Source of the DNA: Oscillatoriaceae cyanobacterium Prado104
GTDB taxonomy: Bacteria; Cyanobacteriota; Cyanobacteriia; Cyanobacteriales; Microcoleaceae
DNA length: 64,000 nt
Assembly: GCA_025454405.1 (NCBI GenBank)
Contig: JALOON010000052.1
Coordinates: 1-64,000 of the forward strand
Reading direction: 5' to 3'
Position numbers and translations under genes: made by a program. This document shows positions 1 through 8,745 of this stretch, piece by piece (position 1 is the first letter of the stretch; each line of letters starts with the position of its first letter). A model generated the notes under the pieces. That model had not been told where the DNA came from and did no database searches. It saw only the letters and a list, made by a program, of their open reading frames with translations.

Positions 1-348
1 CTTACATGGGTACGTGTTTTCTGGTTCATAAGCTGAAACACCAAGCAGCACAAGGGTTTCAACCCACGTCTCAGTATTTCTACGGGGGGAACTTCAGTTC
101 TAGAATCTAACGACTCAAAACTAAGCTAGCTCATCACCTGAAACGACGTAAACACGTTGTCAATCGAGAAAGTGTCTAGAAAATAAGGCTATAATGGCTG
201 AAAGTGCCACTTAGTGCTAGCTTTTTTAAACAGTTGAGTGTCAATCTAGGAACAACACAACTGATATTTGTGTCATTTTTCCACAGAGTTCAAGGCTTTA
301 GCCCCCATACAACTACACTTTTAACACACCAATCGTTGAGGAGTGCCT
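1..348. other. Leading spacer, no gene recognised
   Basis: I see no coding region, RNA gene or clear repeat in this stretch. It is AT-rich towards its right end and should hold the promoter of the exported-protein gene that follows, but no -10/-35 pair stands out enough to call. Confidence 0.4.
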
Positions 349-1446
349 ATGAATAGTCTATTTTCCAAGTCGGCTTTTGCTTTGATAAATCTGGCAGCTC
401 TCGCTGTTTGTTGCAGTGCCTTGGAAGTGAAAGCTGAAACTGGCAACCTGCCGGATAGCTCTCCCACTGCAACTTTGCCCGCTCAAAATATCGATCGCTC
501 TTCGGCAGCGGTTGCAGTTTCAGAAGCTGAATCCGAATCTGAAACAACTGCTACTAATAAAATAATTGATTCTATCAATTCGATCGCCCTCAATACCGAA
601 ATCGCACCCGCACCAGCAGAGCAAGTAGTTTCGCAACCTGCAGCGGCACCGGAACAGTCGGAAACCGCCAACTCTGAAGTTGCTGCAGAACTCCAGCAAA
701 ACGCTGCAATTGACCCTACTGCTGCAGAATCCGCAGAGACATCTACAGTTGCCCCGACCGAATTCACGGCGCAGCCGACTGTAGAGATAGCCCAAAAGGT
801 CGATCGATCTGTTTCAACTGTTGCTGTGGAAAATTCCCCACCGACAGCAGCCGAGGAAGAAAAAGAAGTTAAAATGGCGCGGGAAGTTTTGGAAACTCCA
901 GTCAGCACTTCGGCATCAGCCTTGACAAATCGACCGCAAGCTGACCAAACAGCAGAAACTGTCGCGGAAACACCCAAAACACAAGTAGCGCAAGATAATG
1001 TCAGGCTTGGCAGATCCACCCGTTCCGGCCCGAGCTACATCGGAATTGGTGGCAACCTCGGTTTCGGCGGAGATACGGCTTTAGGCGACAGTTCTTTTGC
1101 GATTATTAGCAAAATTGGTTTGACAACTAATTTTTCTGTAAGACCGACTGTTTTGTTCCGCGATGAATTAACTATTCTGGTTCCCGTTACCTACGATTTT
1201 GTCTCTCGGGAAGCAGTGGAAGTCAGCGATGATTTTGTGATTACTGCTGCTCCTTATTTAGGTGCTGGTGTTGCGGTTTCTACAGGCGACAACAGCAATT
1301 TGGGATTCCTAATTTCTGGCGGTGTCGATGTGCCGCTGTCGAGCAATTTCACAGCAACGGCCGGCTTGAATGTGGGTTTTCTGGACGGGGCTGAAGTGGG
1401 CTTGTTACTGGGTGTCGGCTATACCTTCCCTCAGATTGCCCGGTAG
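349..1446 (+). CDS. Exported Ala/Glu-rich protein with C-terminal barrel-like domain
   Basis: The gene encodes 365 residues from the ATG at 349, which has a GAGGAG ribosome site six bases upstream; an in-frame GTG at 343 lies inside that site and is less likely. Residues 1-29 form a signal peptide (hydrophobic LAALAV core, small residues before KAE). Residues 30-225 are low-complexity Ala/Glu/Thr/Val sequence without a recognisable domain. From about 230 to the end the sequence becomes Gly-rich with alternating hydrophobic residues (GIGGNLGFGG, LGAGVAVSTG, AGLNVGFLDG, LLLGVGYTF) and ends in an aromatic residue close to the C terminus, as in outer-membrane beta-barrels. I infer a periplasmic spacer attached to an outer-membrane or surface barrel. 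I do not recognise a named family. A hairpin about 70 bases downstream may terminate it. Confidence 0.7.
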   Translation: MNSLFSKSAFALINLAALAVCCSALEVKAETGNLPDSSPTATLPAQNIDRSSAAVAVSEAESESETTATNKIIDSINSIALNTEIAPAPAEQVVSQPAAAPEQSETANSEVAAELQQNAAIDPTAAESAETSTVAPTEFTAQPTVEIAQKVDRSVSTVAVENSPPTAAEEEKEVKMAREVLETPVSTSASALTNRPQADQTAETVAETPKTQVAQDNVRLGRSTRSGPSYIGIGGNLGFGGDTALGDSSFAIISKIGLTTNFSVRPTVLFRDELTILVPVTYDFVSREAVEVSDDFVITAAPYLGAGVAVSTGDNSNLGFLISGGVDVPLSSNFTATAGLNVGFLDGAEVGLLLGVGYTFPQIAR

Positions 1447-1514
1447 TGCTTGCGGTTCGATCGAACCTCAGGAAAAATTCAGTAATTGAGGATGCGGCCA
1501 TGCCGCATTCCTAA

Positions 1515-1545
1515 TTGACGGGGTTTTCACCCCGTCAAAAATTTT
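1515..1545 (+). terminator. Stem-loop, probable terminator
   Basis: An inverted repeat GACGGGG/CCCCGTC with a TTTTCA loop is followed by AAAAATTTT. It lies 70 bases after the exported-protein gene. The T-run is short and preceded by A residues, so it may act in both directions. A second small hairpin (GCGGCATGCCGC type) lies just upstream. Confidence 0.5.
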
Positions 1546-1661
1546 CCCGAAAAACAGGGTTCAAAATGAGTAAAGAGGCAGCTAATTGCTAGTTTGCCAA
1601 AATTGCCCCGATCGAGCCATATGCACTTAAAGCTTTGCGCAACCTTACTGAGGGCATCGAT

Positions 1662-2000
1662 ATGCCAAATTTGTACTTAATCACCAGCCTTTTCGATGAG
1701 GGTATTTATGAATCTAGCTTTCGGGTAGTCGAGGCGGAATCGGAATTAGAAATTGTCGAACATATGCTCGCGCATCCTTCACCTTGGCAGTGGTTTTTAG
1801 AAAGGTCTGAGCCCAGAGACTGGCAAAATCCGAGGTTCTCTGTTGGCTCGTTATGGGACTGCGTTCGAGATCCGCAAATGATACCAGAAAGATTGCTAGA
1901 TTTGATTAAAATGACGGGCGTTGATGGAGATTCAACCGCTCAATTAGCTATTCATAAAATTACAGTCGATCGATTATCAAATATTAATACTGAACCTTAA
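1662..2000 (+). CDS. Conserved-looking hypothetical protein, 112 aa
   Basis: The reading frame encodes a soluble acidic protein of 112 residues. I chose the ATG at 1662 because a GAGGG motif lies seven bases upstream; a TTG at 1635 would add nine residues. The N terminus (MPNLYLITSLFDEGIYES) looks like a beta strand-turn core, and Trp residues cluster at about 50-60 (PWQWFLERSEP). No signal peptide or membrane segment is visible. I do not recognise the family and the neighbours give no hint: an exported protein lies upstream and a repeat element directly downstream. Confidence 0.55.
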   Translation: MPNLYLITSLFDEGIYESSFRVVEAESELEIVEHMLAHPSPWQWFLERSEPRDWQNPRFSVGSLWDCVRDPQMIPERLLDLIKMTGVDGDSTAQLAIHKITVDRLSNINTEP

Positions 2001-2015
2001 AGAAAATAATTAAAT

Positions 2016-2118
2016 TATAGCGATCTCAAATGATTTGTAAATACTCCAAGGTTCAGAAACTCGGTTTCTTAGAGAAACCGGGTTTCTATGCTTTTACGAA
2101 TGATTTGCGATCGCTATA
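2016..2118. repeat. MITE-like repeat, family A copy 1
   Basis: This 103 bp element has imperfect terminal inverted repeats: TATAGCGATCTCAAATGATT at the left and the complement of AATGATTTGCGATCGCTATA at the right. Its inside carries the dispersed AAACCGGGTTTCT palindrome instead of the C/G-rich insert of copies 2 and 3. A small open frame at 2030-2269 reads through it and looks spurious. Confidence 0.6.
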
Positions 2119-2249
2119 TCCGATATGTGAAACCCGGCTTCTGCAAAGAAACCGGGTTTTTATTACACAAGATCGATCTATTTTAATTGAGATCTTGCAG
2201 CAATGTCAATCTTATGGGGAATGGTGCAAGATCTCAGTTTTAACGGACT

Positions 2250-3698
2250 TTAATTGGCAGCAGACTTAACAGCTTCCGGCTGGGGTGTTTGAGGTGCGAG
2301 GCGGCTCGCAACTCGATCGATAAAAGCTTGCAAGAAAGAAACTTGCTGGTTTTGCTGAAATACGGCTTGCAAAGTTTTAGTCAATCGATCGATATTTAAG
2401 CTGTTGCTAGCAGCATTTTCCAAGTCTTGACTTTGGAAATATTCAATCAAACTCAGTCCGGCAATTCTGGTAAAATACGCTGCGCTAATTCCTTGAACTG
2501 CGCCTCCTGCTATGTAGGTAACGGCATTACTTTTGAGCAGTCCGGTAATGGTTTGAGTGGACAGTTCCACCAATCCCAATTTTAACATTTGGCTCGCCAA
2601 AGTTGCGGCAACAGTCTTAGCTTGGTCTAAAGAAAACTTTTGCTGGTAAATAGCACCGAGGTCGATTACCAGTTGGGTGCTGATAGCTGTTGTTGCTAGC
2701 AAATCCAGGGCGGCAACGGGGTTAGCAAATACGGCAGCAGCAGCAATATACTGATACTGTTCGATGATGGGCATCGATCGATCGCGCCGGACTCCATCTA
2801 ACAAAGTTTTAGCTTCTACTTTAACATTAGCAGCCGATCGTACTGCACTCGCCCACACTAATTGTTGGCTTTCTGCTGCTAAGATTTGAGTCAATCTAGC
2901 CGACAAAGATTGAATTTGAAATGTTGGATTTTCGAGCCGTTCTTGAACGGTGCCGTCGGCTTGATGCTGCCGCACTTTAATCGCAGTCGGGGCAGAGGCG
3001 ATCGCAATTATATCTTCTGCCTTCAATATTCCTTGCATTCTCTGCAGCAACTGCTGCAAAACTTGCGATTGCTGTGCTGGCAAATACTGGTCTGTTTTGT
3101 TCCAAACTAACAGCACTCGTTGACCTGATGACGCTAGCTGCGATAATGTTTGAAATTCGGAATCTGTGATGTCGCCCGCCGTTACAAACAGCACTAAATC
3201 CCCCGCAATTTTGGGATCTGCATGGTTGTTGGCAAACAGGGGTGCTGTTTCTTGAAAACTCACTTTTTGCGAGTTTTGCGGTGTCCAATTAGCATTTAAA
3301 ACTTGAATTAAAGCTGTTTTACCGACAGCTTTGCCACCCGCGATCGTAATTTGCAAATCTTGACGGTCTAATTCTGCTGTTAATTTTTCCAACTGTGCTT
3401 TAAGACTACCAGGATCGGCAGAGTTTGGCGATTCTGCTGCCAGCAAATCAATTGCTTTTTGTGCAGTCGCGATCGCTTTTTCGGCTGCTTCTCTGCTGGC
3501 TAGGGGTTGCGGGAGTGCGAGATCCCGCTTGGGCGATTGTCGGTGCCACCACCAATATCCGGCGCTAGCTGCTAAGACGCCGATCAGTAGATTTTCGCCC
3601 ATTTCTGAAGCGGAGTGCTGAAAACTTTCCAACAGCCACAGCGCCGCTGAAAGTCCTATGCCGCCAATTAAAATCGGTCGCCGCAAGTTAAGTGTCAT
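2250..3698 (-). CDS. Membrane-anchored P-loop GTPase-like protein (DUF697-type)
   Basis: The protein has 482 residues from the ATG at 3698, which is preceded by an AAGGAAGGG ribosome site; an upstream frame extension of 18 residues is less likely. Two hydrophobic segments lie at about 8-25 and 36-50. A P-loop GGKAVGKT is at 121-128, a hydrophobic strand ending LVLFVTAGD follows, and NKTD near 195 is the G4 guanine-specificity motif. The C-terminal half (about 300-440) is a hydrophobic helical region resembling the DUF697 domain of YcjF-like proteins, in which GTPase and membrane-associated parts occur together. I infer a GTP-binding protein acting at the membrane; its cellular role is unknown. 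No gene lies close enough to suggest an operon. Confidence 0.75.
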   Translation of the reverse strand: MTLNLRRPILIGGIGLSAALWLLESFQHSASEMGENLLIGVLAASAGYWWWHRQSPKRDLALPQPLASREAAEKAIATAQKAIDLLAAESPNSADPGSLKAQLEKLTAELDRQDLQITIAGGKAVGKTALIQVLNANWTPQNSQKVSFQETAPLFANNHADPKIAGDLVLFVTAGDITDSEFQTLSQLASSGQRVLLVWNKTDQYLPAQQSQVLQQLLQRMQGILKAEDIIAIASAPTAIKVRQHQADGTVQERLENPTFQIQSLSARLTQILAAESQQLVWASAVRSAANVKVEAKTLLDGVRRDRSMPIIEQYQYIAAAAVFANPVAALDLLATTAISTQLVIDLGAIYQQKFSLDQAKTVAATLASQMLKLGLVELSTQTITGLLKSNAVTYIAGGAVQGISAAYFTRIAGLSLIEYFQSQDLENAASNSLNIDRLTKTLQAVFQQNQQVSFLQAFIDRVASRLAPQTPQPEAVKSAAN

Positions 3699-3857
3699 TT
3701 TTTCCCTTCCTTTGGGTATTTCCGCCCAGCTTAACTTTACCGGGCTTGGCATCTTTCCCTATCTTCCATACTACCTCTACGCGATCGCAACTGACAGCTT
3801 GGAGAGCCGAATTTTTGGGAACGGGATTTGCTACCTGCTGTACGATATCGCCTAAAA

Positions 3858-4100
3858 ATAGTTTTGAATGTTGAGTTTTGAGTTGTGAGTTAAACTCCGA
3901 TCGATTCAAAACTCAAAACTTAAAACTCAAAACTCCCGAGAAACTCACGCACTCCCGAGCCACTCAAAACTCAAAACTCAAAACTCCCGAGAAACTCCCG
4001 AGAAACTCAAAACTCCCGAAACTTAAAACTCCCGAAACTTAAAACTCTCTTTCAACTCAAAACTCAAAACTCAAAACTCAAAACTCCCGAGAAACTTCCG
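3858..4100. repeat. Short tandem repeats (AACTCAA/CTCCCGAGAAA type)
   Basis: The stretch is built of reiterated heptamer-like units AACTCAA and longer blocks AAAACTCCCGAGAAACTC. This is the STRR type of low-complexity repeat common in filamentous cyanobacterial spacers. No gene is visible. Confidence 0.7.
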
Positions 4101-4108
4101 AACAACTA

Positions 4109-4351
4109 TCAACTATTATTGAAGCGCTTGGAAATTTGGTTAATTATAGCGTTGAGAATTGCACCGCCCATGAGAATTCCCAAGGCGGGATTAAATACGG
4201 GTTGCCAGAGACTGTACCACAAATCGAAACCGAGATTCACGCCTGTCGAGCGACCGAGCACTGCGATCGCAAACCATCCAAAGCTGGCTAAGACAAAAAA
4301 TACATCAGCTACTAAAATTAAGTTGAGCAAGTTGAGAAATTTATCTTTCAT
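4109..4351 (-). CDS. Small two-helix membrane protein
   Basis: The gene encodes 80 residues with two transmembrane helices, at about 7-31 (LNLILVADVFFVLASFGWFA) and 54-72 (PALGILMGGAILNAIINQI), separated by a short loop rich in aromatics (DLWYSLWQPVF). The N terminus MKDKF and C terminus KRFNNS are polar. I do not recognise a family. The frame ends at the border of the AACTCAA repeat block. Confidence 0.6.
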   Translation of the reverse strand: MKDKFLNLLNLILVADVFFVLASFGWFAIAVLGRSTGVNLGFDLWYSLWQPVFNPALGILMGGAILNAIINQISKRFNNS

Positions 4352-4505
4352 TATTGTTGAGGGTTCCTTGTTAGTGGATATCTGTCAGTCGATATTTGTT
4401 AAATTTTGGCAAGCGATTGACCCAGAGGCGGATCGATCGCGGCAACGGGCGATCGAAAGCCGATAAAATATCATTTAACTATTGTCGCACACAGGCTGTC
4501 AAAAT

Positions 4506-5012
4506 ATGGTTCGCTATACACTTCCTCAAAACCCCGAAGTTATTTTAACTGTCAAAGGGAAAGATTCGGCCAAAGCCCGCGAAGAAGCAATGGATCGATT
4601 GATGGAGCTCATGGAGAAAGGCGACTTGGGCAGCGAGCTCAAAGAAGGATTCGGGCCCAAGCAGTTTGTTGAAGTAAAAGAGCTCGAAGATATAGCATCT
4701 GAAGGCGAGGATGCTATTACGGAAGCCATACAGATTTTGAGCAATTTGGCAAGTCTGAAATTGAAAATGATGGAATCCCGCGAAGAAGCATTGAAAATTC
4801 GGGCTGCGATCGACATTTTGTTTACAGATGAACCTGTAAGTGCTGAGGAAATCGGTCGCCTGAAAGACGGTTTTAAGGTTCTGAAAAACTTCGCTCAAGC
4901 TAATGTTCGCTATCGAGAAGCTAGAAGTAAAGCTGAAGAAGCCCGCGCAATTTTAGACGAGGCTTTGAAATCGGGCGAAACTGAAAATAAGCCACTCAAG
5001 CCGGCAAAATAG
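4506..5012 (+). CDS. Coiled-coil-like hypothetical protein, 168 aa
   Basis: The protein is soluble, highly charged and almost entirely helical in appearance. Residues 1-20 (MVRYTLPQNPEVILTVKG) could form a beta hairpin; 25-168 contain Glu/Lys/Ala-rich heptad-like sequence, including VRYREARSKAEEARAILDEA. I chose ATG 4506 over a TTG at 4482 because the extra residues (SHTGCQN) look unlike coding sequence; no strong ribosome site is seen at either. Family unknown. Its C-terminal KPLKPAK tail is basic. Confidence 0.6.
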   Translation: MVRYTLPQNPEVILTVKGKDSAKAREEAMDRLMELMEKGDLGSELKEGFGPKQFVEVKELEDIASEGEDAITEAIQILSNLASLKLKMMESREEALKIRAAIDILFTDEPVSAEEIGRLKDGFKVLKNFAQANVRYREARSKAEEARAILDEALKSGETENKPLKPAK

Positions 5013-5350
5013 CAGTAGCGGGATTTGTGCCAAAATGGTTCGATCGACTATTTTATCGAACAGAATTCAGTAGTCAGGAGTCAGAATTCAGCATGAATTT
5101 TGTACGACTGGCGGATGAATAACCGGGTTGAAAACCACCACATCGTAGATGTGGTGGTCTTCAATCAGTGGTGGATCTGAATTCCCGACTGAACAAAGAA
5201 TGCGGGTAGTGCGGATATCCGCAATAGGGGTTTGTCTATCTACCTGAATTACCAGCTAAAATGTAACTATAAGATGCCAACATCAATTTTTTTATCAGAA
5301 AGCTGTCAACTGTCAACTGTCAACTATCAACAGTCAACTGTTTAACTATC
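5013..5350. repeat. Spacer with a hairpin and TCAACTG heptamer repeats
   Basis: A near-perfect hairpin CCACCACATC/GATGTGGTGG lies at about 5137-5159, and tandem GTCAACT heptamers (STRR type) at about 5304-5340, directly before the CNNM-like gene. The heptamers occupy the position where its ribosome site should be. No gene is seen. Confidence 0.6.
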
Positions 5351-6247
5351 TTGAACAACTTTACTTGCTTGGAAATAGAAGTTGCCGGCACATTGTTGAG
5401 GCTGGCAGTGTTGCTCGCGCTAACGCTTTTAATCGCCTTTTTTGTAGCGTCGGAACTAGCATTAGTATCGGCATCGCGCCACCAAATCCGCCAACTCGCC
5501 CAGTCGTCAGATTCTCCAAAAACTGCTAAAACAGCTCAACTGGTCCAAAAAGCTCAGAACAACATACCCCATTACTTATCTGTAACTCAAACAGGTACAA
5601 CTGCGGGTAGTCTGCTGTTAGGTTGGTTGGGCGAGGGAGCAACCGTACACTGGATCGAACCCTGGCTCGAAAAATTGCCGATCGGGCATTTTTCTGCTAT
5701 GCTAACTGCTCATTCGATCGCAGTTCCTGTCGCTTTTATCTTAGTAACTTACGTAGAAATAGTTTTAGGAGAACTGATACCCAAAGTATTAGCAACCCAC
5801 GCCCCAGAACGCACTGCTTTGTTATTGATGCCGACCCTAGAATTATGTTCTAAATTACTGTGGCCTTTGCTGGTTGTTCTCAACGGAACTGTGCGGTTGC
5901 TGACTGGCTGGATTACCCGTACAGATTCTCAACCGCTGCTGCCCCCGGACGATCGAACTCTTGTAGAAATTGACGCTCATTCGGCGCTGATTTCAGGAGT
6001 CTGGGAAGTAACGGCTGTGAATGAAAAACTCGGATTAAATCTGCCGACTAGCAAAGCTTATCAAACTATAGCCGGATTTGCGATTAACTGTTTTGGTAGG
6101 ATGCCCGATCGGGGCGATCGAACTTTATGGGGCGAGTTGGAAATTGAAGCGGCAAATGTTGTAGAAGGAAGTTTGGAAACAGTGTTGCTGCGACAGGTGA
6201 CTCGCCCTTTATTCGAGCAGCAACAGCCAGAATTTGCTCTGCCTTGA
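5351..6247 (+). CDS. CNNM/DUF21 membrane protein lacking CBS domains
   Basis: The protein has 298 residues. Residues about 12-190 form the DUF21/CNNM transmembrane module: FVASELALVSASRHQIRQLA matches the signature after the first helix, followed by TGTTAGSLLLGWLGEG and VEIVLGELIPKVLA. Residues 200-282 (VEIDAHSALISGVWEVTAVN, LGLNLPTSKAYQTIAG, ELEIEAANVVEGSLETVLLR) match the CorC/HlyC transporter-associated domain. Typical members (CorC, YhdP, cyanobacterial hemolysin-like proteins) are 420-450 residues and hold two CBS domains between these parts; here about 140 residues are absent. The family is linked to Mg2+/Co2+ export or homeostasis. The start is uncertain: only TTG codons are available, none with a ribosome site, and heptamer repeats lie just upstream. 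Confidence 0.75.
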   Translation: MNNFTCLEIEVAGTLLRLAVLLALTLLIAFFVASELALVSASRHQIRQLAQSSDSPKTAKTAQLVQKAQNNIPHYLSVTQTGTTAGSLLLGWLGEGATVHWIEPWLEKLPIGHFSAMLTAHSIAVPVAFILVTYVEIVLGELIPKVLATHAPERTALLLMPTLELCSKLLWPLLVVLNGTVRLLTGWITRTDSQPLLPPDDRTLVEIDAHSALISGVWEVTAVNEKLGLNLPTSKAYQTIAGFAINCFGRMPDRGDRTLWGELEIEAANVVEGSLETVLLRQVTRPLFEQQQPEFALP

Positions 6248-6319
6248 ACTGCTGTTTTTGAGATGAGCAATCTCGCGTCCGATCGCTCTGAATAAGATTG
6301 TTTGTAGTGCGGAATTCAG

Positions 6320-6490
6320 GCACCAATTTCAGAAACCGGGTTTCTGGCAAAGACTCTGCACGTAGACCGATATTCGCCGGAAGAAACCCGGTTTCTCGCA
6401 AACTAATTGAGAATGTTGCAAGATGTCTATTAGTGCGGACTGAAGTCCGCAACATAGAGGGGACTGAAGTCCGTAATGCGAACATTTTTT
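6320..6490. repeat. Dispersed palindromic repeats in spacer
   Basis: The spacer holds two copies of the AGAAACCGGGTTTCT type palindrome (6330-6400) and two GACTGAAGTCCGC palindromes (6436-6475). Both types recur elsewhere in the window (2.06, 8.6, 21.9, 25.6 and 58.9 kb). No gene is supported here. Confidence 0.65.
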
Positions 6491-6568
6491 ATTGAAATAA
6501 ATTGGTTTGCTGGCTGTTGTCATCCCGCCATGTTAAGAATTTAATCGCTAATAAACCATAGTAAATAA

Positions 6569-7747
6569 ATGCCTTTTTCTCCTTTGATTCAATCAGGAAT
6601 TCGCGGTTTTGCATCTGCGGTAAAACAGCGGTTAGCGGCGGCAATTAGCGCGAGCGATCGAGCTTACCTCCCAGCTAATATGACTAGCAAGCCGGGAATG
6701 CGCGGCGTTTGGATACCCAGCACTGACTGCAAAGTTCTCACTTCAAAACAGCGGATTGCTGGGGCAATGGACTTTCTCGCAGATACGGGATTCAATACAG
6801 TCTTTCCTGTTGTCTGGAATCGGGGTTTGACAGCTTATCCTTCTCAAATAATGCGCGAACAATTTGGAGTAGAAATTGATGCGCGTTATGCAGGCAGAGA
6901 CCCTTTAGCAGAATTAGTTATTGAAGCTCAGAGAGTTGGATTAAAAGTTATTCCTTGGTTTGAATACGGATTTGTCAGTTCTTACAATCTCAACGGCGGT
7001 CATTTGCTGGCAACAAAACCGGAATGGGCCGCGCGCGATCGCTCCGGAAATTTGCTGAAAAAAAACAATTTTGAATGGATGAATTCTCTCGACCCAGAAG
7101 TGCAAGATTTTTTGCTGGGTTTGATGTTGGAAGTTGCGAGAAATTATCCCGTACAAGGCGTTCAAGGGGACGATCGCATTGCACTTCCTTGCGAGGGAGG
7201 GTACGATCGCCAAACAATTGCACGCTATCGCCAAGAATGTGGCAAAACACCGCCGCCAAATTCAAAAGAACCTCATTGGCTGCGCTGGCGCGCTAATATT
7301 ATTACTGAATTTGTAGCTCGATTGCATCGAGAATTAAAAGCTATTAATCCCGAATTGTTGCTGTCAATGTCGCCGAGTCCTTACGAATGGGGATTGCTAG
7401 AATATTTGCAAGATTCCAAAACTTGGGTTGACAGACAGCTAGTAGATATGCTTCACCCCCAGTTTTACAGGCGAGATTTTCACAGTTACAAACAAATGGT
7501 CGATCGACTGGTCGGGCAACTGTTTAGCCGCGAGCAATTGCATTGCATTTCGCCCGGTATTTTGGTAGCGAATCGAGGCAGTTCTTATTGCATTAATCCC
7601 GAATTGCTGTTACAGGTCATTGCTTGCAACCGCGATCGCGGCATTCAAGGAGAAGTGCTGTTTTTTTACGAAGGTTTGCAGGATAATGGTAATTGTTTGG
7701 CTGAGGTTTTGAAAAATGGACCCTACGCTAGGCGATCGTCCGTTTGA
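6569..7747 (+). CDS. GHL10-type glycoside hydrolase-like protein
   Basis: The protein has 392 residues from the ATG at 6569. Residues about 43-350 match the family of YddW-like glycosyl hydrolases (GHL10/DUF187): RGVWIPSTD at the start of the barrel, FLADTGFNTVFPVVWNRG, the strand-loop GLKVIPWFEYGF, and WMNSLDPEVQDFLLGLMLEV. The acidic sequence VQGVQGDDRIALP carries likely active-site Asp residues. No signal peptide is visible, although family members are usually exported or lipoproteins. I infer action on a polysaccharide or on peptidoglycan-type glycan; no substrate is established for this subgroup. It appears to be a single-gene unit. Confidence 0.8.
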   Translation: MPFSPLIQSGIRGFASAVKQRLAAAISASDRAYLPANMTSKPGMRGVWIPSTDCKVLTSKQRIAGAMDFLADTGFNTVFPVVWNRGLTAYPSQIMREQFGVEIDARYAGRDPLAELVIEAQRVGLKVIPWFEYGFVSSYNLNGGHLLATKPEWAARDRSGNLLKKNNFEWMNSLDPEVQDFLLGLMLEVARNYPVQGVQGDDRIALPCEGGYDRQTIARYRQECGKTPPPNSKEPHWLRWRANIITEFVARLHRELKAINPELLLSMSPSPYEWGLLEYLQDSKTWVDRQLVDMLHPQFYRRDFHSYKQMVDRLVGQLFSREQLHCISPGILVANRGSSYCINPELLLQVIACNRDRGIQGEVLFFYEGLQDNGNCLAEVLKNGPYARRSSV

Positions 7748-7870
7748 GAATCTTGTTTGAGAAGCTTTCTTAAATAAATTAAGAACTGTCAGACAACAAA
7801 CCATTACATCTGAACTTAACGCAGATTGTTCAAAAAACCATACAATACCTAGTTTTGGAGCCAATAAATC

Positions 7871-8413
7871 GTGAAAAGGCATCTCAAGAGAATTCTGTTG
7901 CTTGGTTTTGGTGTAGCTAGCTTGGCAGCAATTGCCAGTTGTAATTCCGCTGCCAACACTGATGTTTCAGCTAGCAGCCCAAATGCCAGCCAGCAAAGCA
8001 ATGTGGCGACAAAGACATCGAACTCGCAAGCAAACAGTGCCGGAGCACCCAAAGGAAATAGCTTAGCAGCAGAATTGCAAGGCAAACCGACTGTCGTCAA
8101 AATTTCAGCGGACTGGTGTTCTGCCTGCCAGCGTCTCAAACCCATCGTCAGCTCGTTAGAGCGGCAGTTCAAGGGCAAAGCTAATTTCATTGTATTTAAT
8201 GTCACGGACCGCAAAACCACTCAGGCAGCAGAAGCTAGAGCCAAAAAGTTAGGTTTGAGCAAATTTCTGGAAGCGCACCGCGCCCAAACATCCACAATTG
8301 GAATTATTAACCCCAGTAACGGACAGGTTATAAAGCAGTTTAAATACAACTTCAACCAGCAAGATTATGTGACTGCAATTAATCAAGCGATCGCCAGTAC
8401 CAAAGCCCCTTAA
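7871..8413 (+). CDS. Thioredoxin-fold lipoprotein
   Basis: The start is the GTG at 7871 with a GGAG ribosome site eleven bases upstream. Residues 1-24 are a lipoprotein signal (KRHLKR, hydrophobic core, lipobox IASC with Cys24). Residues 25-65 are a Ser/Asn/Ala linker. The thioredoxin fold spans about 66-175 with active site WCSAC (Cys83, Cys86) in the context VKISADWCSACQRLKP. The protein should sit lipid-anchored on the periplasmic or lumenal side of a membrane. The next gene encodes a CcdA-type membrane thiol transporter, which supports a pair in which CcdA supplies electrons to this reductase. Targets may be cytochrome c apoproteins or other exported disulfide proteins; that part is inference. 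Confidence 0.82.
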   Translation: MKRHLKRILLLGFGVASLAAIASCNSAANTDVSASSPNASQQSNVATKTSNSQANSAGAPKGNSLAAELQGKPTVVKISADWCSACQRLKPIVSSLERQFKGKANFIVFNVTDRKTTQAAEARAKKLGLSKFLEAHRAQTSTIGIINPSNGQVIKQFKYNFNQQDYVTAINQAIASTKAP

Positions 8414-8581
8414 GAGCAAAACTTTGCCCTTATTTGTCCGATAGCCCAATCTTAACTGCCCGTTTTAATTGTTGAAAAAAACTGCATTCTCGATCGGGCG
8501 ATCGTCTCTCACTCCGATACTAAGCAAACCGAAGTTAACCGTCCAAAGTTGGAATAATGCCGACCCATCTAGCTTTTGGGT

Positions 8582-8688
8582 TATATCATGTCCGATCGAT
8601 TACTCTAACAAAAATGGTTTGTAGTGCGGACTGAAGTCCGCACTACGAACATTACTTATTGCGGTCAATCAATCGGACACAATACTAT
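8582..8688. repeat. MITE-like repeat, family B copy 1, with nested palindrome
   Basis: The ends are inverted: TATATCATGTCCGATCGATT at the left, complementary with mismatches to AATCAATCGGACACAATA at the right. Inside lies the dispersed palindrome GTGCGGACTGAAGTCCGCAC. A shorter copy of the outer element is at 20762-20824. Confidence 0.55.
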
Positions 8689-8745
8689 TCGGCTCTTGCG
8701 TTTAACTAAGTGGGCTTACTGATACATACACAAATTTGAAAAACC

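Noticed and set aside
2030..2269. 79-codon open frame
   Set aside because: Mostly translated from the AAACCGGGTTTCT palindromes and family A ends; it also overlaps the end of the GTPase-like gene on the other strand.
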